In this document: one piece after another, positions 26,501 to 35,034 of the stretch | Layout: each line of letters begins with the position of its first letter | How positions within the stretch are numbered: the stretch's first letter is position 1 | Source: an uncultured Eggerthellaceae bacterium | GTDB lineage: Bacteria; Actinomycetota; Coriobacteriia; Coriobacteriales; Eggerthellaceae | Direction: 5' to 3' | DNA: 64,000 nt | Assembly: GCA_947566075.1 (NCBI GenBank) | Contig: CANOIM010000001.1 | Span: forward strand, 1-64,000 | Notes under the pieces: generated by a model | Seen by the model: only the letters and a program-made list of their open reading frames with translations | Databases searched by the model: none | Told to the model about the DNA's origin: nothing | Position numbers and translations under genes: made by a program

Positions 26501-29500
26501 TGATAGCGTGACGGCTCAGGCAGTCAATAGCAGCCTGATCAACACGGTGTTCTTCGGTAAGCTAGACGGCCAGGGGCACAGGATATATGCAGCGGAGGAC
26601 GTGATGCCCTACATCTTCGCGGGCACCAAACAGGCCTATGTGAAGGACTTGGTGCTGGGCGGCTCGGGCAGCGCGAGTCCCGCGAAGACGACGAGCAACA
26701 GCGAATACGAGAACATCACGTGTGAGAAGTTCGTGCGCAATATCCGCTCGGTCGAGGACTTCGTGCGTATCAACGACGACTTGCGCATGGGCGTGGATAC
26801 GTTCAACCTGCTGGCTGACCTTGACTTCACGGAATGGTCTGCTGCCAACGCAGCTGCTGACACCAAGCAGCTTTCTGTGGTCACCCAGCTCATGGCTGGG
26901 ACCATGGATCAGCGCAAGAGCTTCGCAGGCAACGGGCATAGGGTCACGGGGCTTTCTGGTGCGGCGCTCTTCGACAAGGTGGTCTTCACCGACGTCACTG
27001 ACCTGGATATCAGCAATTGCAACAACATGCAGGACGCTGCAAGCGGTGATGCTGTGGCTCTCATCGCACGGCGGAGCGCTAAGAACCTCTTCGAAGACAT
27101 CTACATGGATACCGTGTCAGCCCAAGGCCGCTACCGCATCGGCTTCATCACGGGAGACGACGGTGGCATCAATGCGGCGGGTGGGGAAGGCCGCATTGGC
27201 GGTTCGCAGTTCCGCCGCATCCAGGTGACCAATGGCAAGCTCTGGATGGGGAATAGCAGCGTTGCGGGTAAATGCTGCTATGCCGGGTTCATCACGGGAC
27301 GGGTGGTGGAAAGCGAGTTGCAGGATATCTTCGTGCAGGGAGACTTGGCCTCCTGCGGTATGTCGAGCGGCGGTGTGCTAGGTGCCATCACGCGCTCGGC
27401 AAAGCTGGACCGCTGTGTGTCGAAAGTGAACCTGTCCTCTACCCATAACGGCAACAACGGCATCGTGCTGGGTGATATAGAGAATGTGGGCAACAACGCC
27501 TATATCCCCGAGAACACCAATATCTCCCATTGCTTCGGTCTGGGGGTGGCCGGCGCCAACGTGGGGCGCCTGGCGAAGATGACCGCCCCGGCTGGGGAAG
27601 CCTTCATCAACTGTTACGAGGACATCATGGCGGGGCGGTTTGGCGTGGGCGTGACGATGACGAATAATGAAGAGGCAGACGTTTCTTGGGCACGCACTGA
27701 CCTGAAGATACTCCGCGACGTCAGCAACAACGTGGTGAAGGAGAATGACTACACCGTTCCCAATCTGAGGAACAACGAGCACCTCTATGAAGATGCCGGA
27801 TTCGCGGCCGATGTCTGGGAGTATGACCCTTCCATCAAGGTGGGCTATCCCATGCTGCGGTTCGTAGGTGACAGGAACACGTTCTTCGATTATGACATGG
27901 ATTTCAAGATCGATTACAAGAACGAGCAGCTGGTGTTCTGGGGCAGCAGCTTCGACCGGACGAAGGTCAGGATCAACAACCTTCCTTACCAATATCTGGT
28001 TGATATCCCGCAATCGAACATCTCGAAAGGCGATTGGGCGGATGCGTATTTCTATTCGGGTACGGCTCCGTTCAGGCAGATGACCAATGAAGCCGACACG
28101 ATCAACCTTTCGAACATCATCGAATATAGCAAGTTCGAATATGAGGAGACCGACTGGAAGGGTACGCGTACGGTAAGCCTCTATTACGACGTACGCGATT
28201 CGGGGAAGCCCGTCAGCTTCGAGAAATCCGTTGAGCTGCCGCCACGGCTCCAGAATCCCTATGCTGACTGTCTCCGTGGCGTGCGGGCTGATTCTACTGG
28301 TCAGGGGGCCATCCGCTTGGTATCCGTTGCTTCCTATGACGTAGCATCCAAGTTGGAGTACCGCAAGGTGCGCGATGTGCCTGCGCCCGACGCTTCTGAT
28401 GGGACGGATGCTCCTGATCCAGGGCCGTGGATCCCTATGGCTTCCGTTTCCACCAAGGTGGCTCCTGGTGTGTACGAGGTGCGTGCGGCCAGCACTGACA
28501 GTTCCTTCGCCTCCTACCCCACAGAGGTCACGGTAGACCCCTACGATGAATCTCTGGTCACCTTCGATCTGGTGCTGGATGCGAATGGTGGCAGTTGGGT
28601 TGATGACTATGACGTGCCTGACACGTACCACAGCGAGCATGCCATCACGCTTCCCACCAACGCTGACATATACCGCAATGGCTATACCTTCGACGGCTGG
28701 TTCTATAAGGATGATGCGGGCAACTTCACCGGTCAGGCGGTGACGGAGATCCCTGACGGGAAGACTGGCGCCCAAGACCTCTATGCCAAGTGGACGCCCT
28801 TGACCTATTCGGTGCAGTTGGATCTGAATGGCGGTTCGCTCGTTGATCCGCTGACGAACATCACGCGCTACACCGCAGGCTCTGAGATATCCCTTCCTGC
28901 CGTTACGCGCAATCATCGCACGTTCGCAGGCTGGTATGACAATGAGGCCTGCGAAGGCGATCCGGTGGAGGCTATCACTGCTGCAGATTGGGGCGACAAG
29001 CACTTCTGGGCGAAATGGGAGGCCATCACCTATAGCGTCACCCTCTATCCCGAAGAAGGGACGTTCGCGGAGGGCGTTGCTGACACCTTCACCTATGAGT
29101 CGGGCGTGGGTGCGCCCTTACCTGGTGCGGATGACATCTGGCGTGAGGGTTATGTCTTCGCTGGCTGGTATGAGAACGAATCCTATCGAGAGGGTGCTGT
29201 AGAGGCCATCACGGGGATGGACACGGGTGACAAGGAATACTGGGCCCGGTGGACACCGGCAACCTATGAGGTGACGCTGGCGCTCAACAAGGGCAAGCTG
29301 GTGGTGGGCGAATCGGACCTGCATTCTTATCAATACGGGACAGGGGCTACGTTGCCTCAGGCTGAGCGCTTGGGCTATGACTTCGGCGGTTGGTATGCTG
29401 ACCCTGGGTTCACGGGCGCTGCTGTGAAGGCCATTCAGGCGGACGAGACGGGCCCGCGGCAGTTCTGGGCGAAATGGGACCCCATCACCTATGACGTGAC

Positions 29501-30959
29501 CTACATCATGGGCACTGATGAGGCAGGCAATGCTCCCCCGGCCAACATCAACCTAGACAGCTTCGAAACCTACACGACGGGGACCACCTTCGCGCTTCCC
29601 GGCGCCGATGTGATGGTGTGGGCAGATCATTCCTTTGCCGGATGGTATGAGGAAGAGGATTTCTCAGGAACGCCGCTGACAGAGATCAGCGCTGAGCGCT
29701 ATGGCGAAGTGATCCTGTACGCAAGGTGGATAGGGCGGGCTTGCGTGCTCTCCTTCTACACCAACGGGGGCACCTTTGAGACCGAGCCTCAGAGGGTCTA
29801 TTCGTTCGAAGACGGCGTTGAGGCAGGAGATGTGGTCACGCTTCCTGATGAGACGGCTCTCGGGCGCGCGGGCTATACCTTCGAAGGCTGGTATGCTGAT
29901 GCTGCTTGCTCAGGAGATCCGCTGACCACCGTCCAGCTGGTGCAGGGAGGCATCAACCTCTACGCGAAGTGGTCTGTCCAAGACTATGAGATCCGCTATG
30001 AGCTGAATGGGGGAGCATGGGCTGATGGCTATAGGCCCACTACCTCTTATACGGTGGAATCGGGAGATGTGCTGTTGCCTGCAGGCAGTTCAGTGGTGCG
30101 CGAGGGCCATACGTTCTTGGGATGGTATGAGGATGAGGGCTTAGAAGGAAGCCCTGTCACAGCCATAGCAGGCGGTACGACGGGTGATAAGACGCTCTAT
30201 GCCAAGTGGCAGGATGACAGCACCGTTCCGCTTCCAGAGCTGGAGATATCCTCCTTGGCTTTCGCAAGCTTCGGGGTAGAGCCCATCTCATGGAATGATG
30301 CAGGCTATGGGCGCATAGAGATGCCCCGGGATAAGATGCCGAAGACCGGGGATGATTTCAAGATACAGACGCCTAACGGTGTGTACGTTCATTCCATCAC
30401 AAAGCTGGAGCGCACCTACCTGCACCCGCTTGCGATGCTCGTGCGCATCGTTGATCGGGATGCGGCGGTTCCGGATATGTGGGCTATCGAACTCAGGCGC
30501 TTGGCCAACGCCGAAGACCCGGCTGCGCGGAAGGTCTATACCCTTGAGATAGTCCCGTTGGATGAGACCGATCCCGATAACCCAGATAACCCCGATAATC
30601 CTGACAACCCAGATGATCCTGACGATCCTGACGATCCTGACAATCCAGATGATCCTGACAACCCTGGCAAACCCGACACGCCTGACAAGCCCGGTGGTTC
30701 GGATGGCCCAGACGGGCCTGGGACGCCAACGAGGCCGAATACGCCGGATGTGGGAGATACGCCGAATGGAGGATCAGGCAGTCCTGATGGTGGCGATGAC
30801 TCTGGGTCAAGGGATTCGGGTGCATCGGATGATGACCCTGCTCTGGCTCAGACAGGAGACGATACGGGAGCACCTCTTATGTTGCTGGGCCTGGTAGGCT
30901 TGCTTTCTACTCTCCTGGTTGCTCTTTCCGTGCGGCGTGTCAGAAAGGGAGATGCGTAA
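23370..30959 (+). CDS. Giant Zmp-like metallopeptidase/InlB-repeat surface protein, main part
   Basis: The longest open frame starts at 23370, but its first ~40 codons overlap the N-terminal fragment out of frame; the true protein joins at the G-run near 23495. The restored product is 2,680 residues from GTG 22916. Numbering that product, a zinc site HEVAHAIDND at 839, with a further Glu in NNTEDY 19 residues after the HEVAH, suggests a ZmpA/B/C-type (M26-like) metallopeptidase. A beta-solenoid-like region follows (YVLDNDVCVD, FFGKLDGQGH, many GxI turns). Seven InlB B-repeats (GYTFDGWF...LYAKW) span about 1880-2430, then a domain of unknown type, a PDNPDD repeat stalk, and LAQTGD (LAQTG from 2643) with a membrane helix and RRVRK tail. 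It should be wall-anchored by a sortase. Substrate unknown. Confidence 0.85.
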   Translation: MMKSGNRVKLRLTLRCLMKTSSCTRRMRSSLPAKRFGRRMHLGGGLSYSGETTLKDVQYMRALDEVGDLRESLYIGDPGEELNTANRLIYVKMYRMPALYAKMVAGRRTESGQYILTLLLPQSQGEAQKTVDVVYARSGVTDSSYAHATWSNAVNDDTIFSSLKDVPGYDAARNNAYLNAYKLAPFASFEDIVKSGNAIPAGSALATKTIQELWPVHEEQGMKVSLFEGEEAGIVRNLVYYTDGTSQTFELDYAGTHQLAASYIMKDSGVLYQPDFWVLGEGAQPGIERIASFIRSKTWNGWLGTLDKRVAVHRSVRDHFDVDMHENAEQVAANLVSNIDSWTATASGVLAWNSVIEKAEEAMPTSAWGSEDIELKMFNLLFLYTYYERFFNFNMGGSEEVGFQSNANAFLVLAFRGSVIRQNCSLVNMTYTVRTSSMLTFASENKLSSTVLRSAAFQPFTGFNGAGPFVDLLVKRTSNFTDTANWFAAYMDTIAYYQEYRPPDVDDGPDVSKMKWRGWDQASRSVFQDQLLLWLTMKPGAQYFASTSMLIATGSAGIYLNNAADMNDTNREWFKKKIDAVFVGASCYASTTAGIVGVDKANQISMLNIDQKSSKLDGGTSWMEREKLWGKKLSVDPYHKDFSDVAGIYNSSGQGAAAMTLNISLEKKRIFFLCYAALNCSWSYYWSHEVAHAIDNDVFLGGDRRGINNTEDYTDGLLTQSHGSLSPVLNLSFDYAKSADILANLTRERISSKEKLDDYYNKLYTTVDVLDYAALQAFLHLDKDEQNAVASQVRYDGQNGNSALDTGATATILRSRNDVLAGYDGTAATAPLNLQAFNDGSKKFETVEEVYDNQIFLRPGIPESGSTVWLWANYVSDDLRGVWWHPIHCNGNRPDSRSFKLEMYRMMGTTGLDGFAEFGRNGGGGDLYKLNKITGADSFKEWQLGKWAAIEANKDNLSYCDLDALVDKFEAALKTDAGKGDRNLTQMHALRVRMLYLTKHLTDDFRYGVYDNQAPVKHIKTAEDLMAIVDDPFGNYVLDNDVCVDSVTAQAVNSSLINTVFFGKLDGQGHRIYAAEDVMPYIFAGTKQAYVKDLVLGGSGSASPAKTTSNSEYENITCEKFVRNIRSVEDFVRINDDLRMGVDTFNLLADLDFTEWSAANAAADTKQLSVVTQLMAGTMDQRKSFAGNGHRVTGLSGAALFDKVVFTDVTDLDISNCNNMQDAASGDAVALIARRSAKNLFEDIYMDTVSAQGRYRIGFITGDDGGINAAGGEGRIGGSQFRRIQVTNGKLWMGNSSVAGKCCYAGFITGRVVESELQDIFVQGDLASCGMSSGGVLGAITRSAKLDRCVSKVNLSSTHNGNNGIVLGDIENVGNNAYIPENTNISHCFGLGVAGANVGRLAKMTAPAGEAFINCYEDIMAGRFGVGVTMTNNEEADVSWARTDLKILRDVSNNVVKENDYTVPNLRNNEHLYEDAGFAADVWEYDPSIKVGYPMLRFVGDRNTFFDYDMDFKIDYKNEQLVFWGSSFDRTKVRINNLPYQYLVDIPQSNISKGDWADAYFYSGTAPFRQMTNEADTINLSNIIEYSKFEYEETDWKGTRTVSLYYDVRDSGKPVSFEKSVELPPRLQNPYADCLRGVRADSTGQGAIRLVSVASYDVASKLEYRKVRDVPAPDASDGTDAPDPGPWIPMASVSTKVAPGVYEVRAASTDSSFASYPTEVTVDPYDESLVTFDLVLDANGGSWVDDYDVPDTYHSEHAITLPTNADIYRNGYTFDGWFYKDDAGNFTGQAVTEIPDGKTGAQDLYAKWTPLTYSVQLDLNGGSLVDPLTNITRYTAGSEISLPAVTRNHRTFAGWYDNEACEGDPVEAITAADWGDKHFWAKWEAITYSVTLYPEEGTFAEGVADTFTYESGVGAPLPGADDIWREGYVFAGWYENESYREGAVEAITGMDTGDKEYWARWTPATYEVTLALNKGKLVVGESDLHSYQYGTGATLPQAERLGYDFGGWYADPGFTGAAVKAIQADETGPRQFWAKWDPITYDVTYIMGTDEAGNAPPANINLDSFETYTTGTTFALPGADVMVWADHSFAGWYEEEDFSGTPLTEISAERYGEVILYARWIGRACVLSFYTNGGTFETEPQRVYSFEDGVEAGDVVTLPDETALGRAGYTFEGWYADAACSGDPLTTVQLVQGGINLYAKWSVQDYEIRYELNGGAWADGYRPTTSYTVESGDVLLPAGSSVVREGHTFLGWYEDEGLEGSPVTAIAGGTTGDKTLYAKWQDDSTVPLPELEISSLAFASFGVEPISWNDAGYGRIEMPRDKMPKTGDDFKIQTPNGVYVHSITKLERTYLHPLAMLVRIVDRDAAVPDMWAIELRRLANAEDPAARKVYTLEIVPLDETDPDNPDNPDNPDNPDDPDDPDDPDNPDDPDNPGKPDTPDKPGGSDGPDGPGTPTRPNTPDVGDTPNGGSGSPDGGDDSGSRDSGASDDDPALAQTGDDTGAPLMLLGLVGLLSTLLVALSVRRVRKGDA
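23495..23504 (+). repeat. Homopolymeric G10 tract causing the frameshift
   Basis: Ten consecutive G lie inside the coding region. The upstream frame ends at a TGA just after it; the downstream frame stays open for 7.4 kb. Nine or twelve G would join the two. Such tracts are classic slipped-strand sites. Confidence 0.9.
28558..30210 (+). repeat. Seven InlB B-type repeats within the surface protein
   Basis: About 75-85 residues each, marked by LxxNGG near the start, FxGWY in the middle and an (L/F/Y)(Y/W)A(K/R)W end. The copies are diverged in sequence, so they are old and not prone to slippage. Confidence 0.85.
30571..30680 (+). repeat. Short tandem repeat encoding Pro-Asp-Asn/Asp stalk
   Basis: Imperfect 9-base units of the type GATCCTGAC or AATCCAGAT, encoding PDNPDNPDD. 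This is a flexible wall-spanning stalk before the LAQTG signal. The near-identical units could change in number by slippage while keeping frame. Confidence 0.75.
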
Positions 30960-30960
30960 G

Positions 30961-31326
30961 CTAGCGTTCCACGGGTAGGCCTTGCGAGCCCCAGTCATCC
31001 ATGCTGCCGGAATACAGCTCTATGTCTGAGTACCCGTCTTTTGCCAGCGTATCGGCGGCAAGGCCTGCGTGATAGCCTGTTTGGCAATAGAGGACCACAT
31101 CATCTTCGGGTTGCACGCCCGCGGCTTTGACGGCGGCCACCAGGTCATCATCGGGGACCATGGATCCGTCTGCAGGGTTTACGAGCGGTACGTTCACGGC
31201 ACCGGGAATATGACCTTCGTCATACATGAAGGCGGGGCGCACATCTACCAAAGTGACCTGTTCATCCTGGGCCTGCTGAACGCGACGGCTGCCAATGGTC
31301 TGGATGGGGTTCGTGGTATTCGTCAT
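30961..31326 (-). CDS. Rhodanese-like single-domain protein
   Basis: A 121-residue cytoplasmic rhodanese domain. VTLVDVRPAFMYDEGHIPGAVNVPL is the standard N-terminal half, and the active-site loop VLYCQTGYHAG contains the catalytic Cys. It probably carries sulfane sulfur; the partner is not apparent. AGGAGC precedes the ATG. The gene is convergent with the giant surface-protein gene, with two bases between their ends. Confidence 0.9.
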   Translation of the reverse strand: MTNTTNPIQTIGSRRVQQAQDEQVTLVDVRPAFMYDEGHIPGAVNVPLVNPADGSMVPDDDLVAAVKAAGVQPEDDVVLYCQTGYHAGLAADTLAKDGYSDIELYSGSMDDWGSQGLPVER

Positions 31327-31608
31327 GGGGTGCTCCTGTCAGAGAAGATGCCAATGCTTCCTTGGATGCTACTGGGTGAGAATGCCGCTCCAAGGAGAAG
31401 CCCAGAGATGTTCGTTGCCCGATCTCATTCTGTCACTCCGTTGACGAAAGAAAGGGGTGCCGTATGCCTGGGCGAATGCGCCACTGAGCGTTCCCTATGC
31501 TACGAGGATGTTACAGAATGGCTCTGATGCCCCTGGCTCACGTACTGTTGCATGCACGGGCGTCCTAGGGCGCCCAACACGAGAACCCCCAACCACAAGG
31601 AGGTCCCC

Positions 31609-32547
31609 ATGGAGATCAAGAACGTCACGGTAGCCGGTGGAGGTGTGCTGGGCAGCCAGATAGCGTTGCAAAGCGCCTATAAGGGTTTCCCTGTTACCCT
31701 ATGGCTGCGCAGCGAAGGCTCCATAGAGCGCACGCGTCCGAAGCTGGAGCGTTTGCGTGGCATCTACAAGCAGACTTTGGCCGCCCTCAAGACGGATCCG
31801 CGCGCGTTCTGTCCCGGTCTTACCAGTTCACCGGATGTGCCTGCAGACAAGCTGGATGAGTTGATAGCCCAGGTGGATGCTGCCTTCGATAGCTTGGTGC
31901 TGACCACCAGCTATGAGGAAGCCTTCGGAGACGCTGATCTGGTCATCGAGGCCATTGCTGAGGTCATGGATGAGAAGGACGCCTTCTATACCGCCATCAA
32001 GGGCCTGCTGCCTGACCATGCCATCCTGTGCACCAATTCTTCCACGCTGCTGCCCAGTGCCATGGCGGGCTTCACCGGACGGCCGGATAGGTTCTTGGCG
32101 CTGCACTTCGCCAACAACATCTGGAAGCAGAATACAGCCGAGGTCATGGGCACTGCCGAGACCAGCTCAGAGTCGTATCAGGCTGTGGTGGATTTCGCGA
32201 AGGCCATAGCCATGGTGCCCCTGGAGCTGAAGAAGGAGCAGCCGGGCTATCTGTTGAACAGCATGCTGGTGCCGTTCCTGAACGCCGCTGAGGCGCTGCT
32301 GGCCAACGAGGTGGCTGATTTCGAGACCATAGACAAGGCGTGGACATTGGGCACGGGCGCGCCGCTGGGCCCCTTCCGCATCTTGGATATCGTGGGACTG
32401 ACTACGGCCTACAATATCGTGGCTGCAAGCCCGGGCGCCCAAGAGCCTGGTAGCACCGCTGCCCGCATCGCGGAGATGCTCAAAGCCCGCATCGATGAGG
32501 GCAAGACGGGCATCAATGCTGGTGAGGGCTTCTACAAGTACGACTAG
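31609..32547 (+). CDS. 3-hydroxyacyl-CoA dehydrogenase
   Basis: A 312-residue NAD-dependent dehydrogenase of the 3-hydroxybutyryl/3-hydroxyacyl-CoA type. The Rossmann loop is VTVAGGGVLGSQIA at the N-terminus, the catalytic region includes NSSTLLPS and ALHFANNIW, and the C-terminal HCDH domain has LLNSMLVPFLNAAEALL. AAGGAGGTCCCC fixes the ATG at 31609, although the frame is open further upstream. No thiolase, crotonase or acyl-CoA dehydrogenase is adjacent, so the pathway remains unknown. Confidence 0.88.
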   Translation: MEIKNVTVAGGGVLGSQIALQSAYKGFPVTLWLRSEGSIERTRPKLERLRGIYKQTLAALKTDPRAFCPGLTSSPDVPADKLDELIAQVDAAFDSLVLTTSYEEAFGDADLVIEAIAEVMDEKDAFYTAIKGLLPDHAILCTNSSTLLPSAMAGFTGRPDRFLALHFANNIWKQNTAEVMGTAETSSESYQAVVDFAKAIAMVPLELKKEQPGYLLNSMLVPFLNAAEALLANEVADFETIDKAWTLGTGAPLGPFRILDIVGLTTAYNIVAASPGAQEPGSTAARIAEMLKARIDEGKTGINAGEGFYKYD

Positions 32548-32550
32548 GGG

Positions 32551-33237
32551 CTAGTCCAGCCGAGCGTGGGCACCCCGTACGGCCTGCAGTGGACGGCTGC
32601 TGTCAGCATCGCCGCAGATGCGGTCCCACGCGTAGGTGGCGAAGGGGAAGAACGCGCAGCCGCCCAAGAGGAGGCTGCCTAGGATGTCAGTGGGCCAGTG
32701 GGCGCCCAGGTAGATGCGGGTGAAGGCGATGAGAAGGGGCCATATCACGGCCACAGCCGCCAGCATTACCTTGGCGCTGCGCGGCATGGCGGGGTGCGTG
32801 CGCACCACCACGTACAGCGCGAAGGCCACGATGGCGATGGCCGCGAAGGTATGGCCTGAAGGGAACGAGGCGTCGTTGGGGAACTCGATCAGGTTCATGC
32901 CCAAAGGCCGCGTGCGGTCAACTACGAATTTCGCCACGGCCACCACGGCCTCGCCTGCAACGACGCAGCCCGCATAGGTCAGCGCCTGGCGCCTCCCTAT
33001 GCGCACCCACAGGTAGATGGTGAAAGCGCCCGCTAACACGATGGACACCTTCGTGCCGGAGACGTGCGTGAGGGCAGTGAGGGCTGCGGTGGCGTTGTCA
33101 TTGCGCAGGGGGAACACCCACGACTGCATCCATGCATCGAACGCGCCCACAAAGGGAGCGCCCATCACCACGGCCGTTGCCAACCCTATGAAGAGGGCCA
33201 GCCCCACTCCACCTGCTATCAGGCGCCAGTTCTGCAT
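32551..33237 (-). CDS. PAP2-family membrane phosphatase
   Basis: A 228-residue integral membrane phosphatase. The three catalytic motifs are intact: KFVVDRTRP, PSGH and the TRIYLGAHWPTD histidine. Members dephosphorylate undecaprenyl pyrophosphate, phosphatidate or phosphatidylglycerophosphate, and the exact substrate cannot be told here. It is convergent with the hydroxyacyl-CoA dehydrogenase gene with only three bases between the stops. Confidence 0.88.
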   Translation of the reverse strand: MQNWRLIAGGVGLALFIGLATAVVMGAPFVGAFDAWMQSWVFPLRNDNATAALTALTHVSGTKVSIVLAGAFTIYLWVRIGRRQALTYAGCVVAGEAVVAVAKFVVDRTRPLGMNLIEFPNDASFPSGHTFAAIAIVAFALYVVVRTHPAMPRSAKVMLAAVAVIWPLLIAFTRIYLGAHWPTDILGSLLLGGCAFFPFATYAWDRICGDADSSRPLQAVRGAHARLD

Positions 33238-33543
33238 GGCTGCTTCCTTTCCTGTGCGGCCAGCCTTGGGTTGCCGACCCGGTTTGCCTTCACAGTATAC
33301 CGTTGGTGCTATGGGGTTCCTGGCTCAACGCGGTGATGTGATCGAGCACGATCTGCTGGGCCAGACGGCGCCGGGGACTTATCAGCGACGGTCATTGCAC
33401 GTTCTCGTGACGTTCTTCCTTCAAACCTCCTTTGTTGCAGTGCTGCCTACGGAAGGGATGTCTATCCTGGGCAGGACGTTGTTTTCGGATCGGGGGACAG
33501 CGCTCTTCGTTTCCGATCCGGGCTTGGAAGGTGGGAGGCTGGG
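33238..33543. other. Intergenic stretch of about 300 bp
   Basis: No convincing gene is seen. A plus-strand frame from 33310 (MGFLAQRGDV...) runs to 33547 but shows no ribosome binding site, no family signature and overlaps the next start. It presumably contains promoters for the divergent PAP2 and FMN-reductase genes. Confidence 0.4.
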
Positions 33544-34092
33544 ATGAAGAACGTTCTGTTCGTCTGTGGGTCGCTGCGGAAACGGTCGCTGAACCGGCAG
33601 GCAGGGGAATACGTGCGCGGTCTTCTACCTGATGCGGTGTGCGTGGACTGGCTTGATTACACGGATCTGCCCTTCATGAACCAGGATGTGGAATTCCCCA
33701 CACCGGCACCTGTGCAGCGCGTGCGTGACGCAGTAGCTGGAGCTGACGCGCTTTGGGTGTTCTCGCCTGAATACAACCATGGTATCCCCGGCGTGCTGAA
33801 GAACTGCCTTGACTGGCTGTCGCGTCCCGTGGTTCCCGGAGCGAATGAGACGGTGCTCAAGGGCAAGCCTGTGCTGTACAGTTGCGCTGGAGGCGGCTCC
33901 AAGGCACGCTTCTGCGCAGCTGCTTTGGCCGAGGTGCTGTCGTTCGTCCAGGCCGACGTAGCGGAGACGGTCCATGTTCAGGTGGCTCTTGATCGGCACG
34001 ACTTCACCACCGATGAGCTGGAGCTTTCTTCTGAAGAGAAGGCTGCTCTCGCCATGCAGGCTCAGCTGCTCCTGGCGAAACTTGGCCTGTAA
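33544..34092 (+). CDS. NAD(P)H-dependent FMN reductase
   Basis: A 182-residue flavodoxin-fold reductase. The phosphate loop VCGSLRKRSLNRQ at the N-terminus and the flavin-binding SPEYNHGIPGVLKNCLDWLS near residue 75 are diagnostic of the azoreductase/chromate-reductase-like NADPH_FMN_red family. It is cytoplasmic with no added domain. The ATG lies 4 bases after GGGAGGCTGGG-like purine-rich sequence. Confidence 0.88.
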   Translation: MKNVLFVCGSLRKRSLNRQAGEYVRGLLPDAVCVDWLDYTDLPFMNQDVEFPTPAPVQRVRDAVAGADALWVFSPEYNHGIPGVLKNCLDWLSRPVVPGANETVLKGKPVLYSCAGGGSKARFCAAALAEVLSFVQADVAETVHVQVALDRHDFTTDELELSSEEKAALAMQAQLLLAKLGL

Positions 34093-34334
34093 GCTACGGT
34101 GTAAGCTGGTGCGTCTTCGGCTTGGCTCTGGCCTGGCATCCACAGGGCGCTTTCGTCAGCGATGTGCGTTCGACTCCCTTTGCTCCTGAGCACGATTCCC
34201 TTATCGAGGGTTTTCTGTGTGCGCATGGTACCCTTTGCGGAGAGCGAATGGGTGCGGGTTGGCCTAAGGGGCACGCATCTATCATGCAGGCGAAGGCTAC
34301 AGGGCATGGACGCTTGCTAGGGAAAGGGCTGACG

Positions 34335-34868
34335 ATGGGAAGTCTTCTGACGCGTAAGGCTGTCATGGCGGACATGGATGCTGTCATGGATTTCTACTAC
34401 AACATGATCGAGGAGATGAAGGGCACTGACTTCGACATCCTATGGCAGCATGACAAGCATCCCAGTGACGCTCACCTGCGCGAGGCTGTAGAACGCGGGC
34501 ATATGTTCATCGGCGTGGCCGATGACGGCAATATCGCCACCGCGCTGGTCGTCAACCACGACCGGGCGCCCGGGTATGAACGCGTGCCTTGGAGGGTGAA
34601 TGCGCCCTTGGACGAATTGGGCATCGTACATTCAGTAGCCACGCGTCCTGCCTACCACGGGCGGGGCTATGCCGCTGCGCTCATGGAGTTCGTCATCAGT
34701 GCTTCGCGTGAGGAAGGCCTGCGGGCGCTTCAGCTTGATACATTCGTTGACAATGTGCGCTCCCATGGCCTCTATGGCAAGTTGGGGTTCATCAACCATG
34801 GGCCGCATCCCGTGTATTACGACGACCTTGGCACCGTGGATCTTGATATGTTCGAATACATCTTGTAG
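34335..34868 (+). CDS. GNAT-family N-acetyltransferase
   Basis: A 177-residue acetyltransferase. The acetyl-CoA loop is VHSVATRPAYHGRGYAAALM, and LQLDTFVDNVRSHGLYGKLGF is the usual motif B. The substrate is unknown. The frame extends upstream to 34122, but GGAAAGGG just before the ATG at 34335 and normal family length favour the shorter form. Confidence 0.82.
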   Translation: MGSLLTRKAVMADMDAVMDFYYNMIEEMKGTDFDILWQHDKHPSDAHLREAVERGHMFIGVADDGNIATALVVNHDRAPGYERVPWRVNAPLDELGIVHSVATRPAYHGRGYAAALMEFVISASREEGLRALQLDTFVDNVRSHGLYGKLGFINHGPHPVYYDDLGTVDLDMFEYIL

Positions 34869-34947
34869 GTATGCTGCGGTCAGAGGATGGGAAGAGTCGT
34901 TCCCGCTGCCTCAGATGTAGCCTAGCATCCATCCTGCATATAGATGA

Positions 34948-34993
34948 TTTCAATTCAAACTGAAATTCTATTCATTTGTAGGATAGAATTCAG
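34948..34993. promoter_or_regulatory. AT-rich dyads upstream of DUF4143 ATPase 1
   Basis: CTGAAATTCTAT (34960-34971) and ATAGAATTCAG (34983-34993) form an inverted repeat with one extra base, around an 11-nt spacer. TTTCA...TGAAA at 34948-34965 is a second, overlapping dyad. They end 41 bp before the ATPase start and are probably operator sequence. Confidence 0.55.
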
Positions 34994-35034
34994 TTAGAAC
35001 TTAAGTTTCATTTCTCGATAAGAGAGAGGTGTCT

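Noticed and set aside
27378..29003. 541-codon minus-strand frame within the giant surface protein
   Set aside because: Antisense shadow caused by the absence of minus-frame stops; the plus frame contains the InlB repeats and solenoid.
30571..30680. Short tandem repeats considered as a CRISPR-like array
   Set aside because: Nine-base units without spacers, in frame, encoding a PDNP stalk.
33017..33547. 176-codon plus frame opposite the PAP2 gene running into the next start
   Set aside because: Low-complexity product opposite three intact PAP2 motifs; the part beyond the gene has no support.
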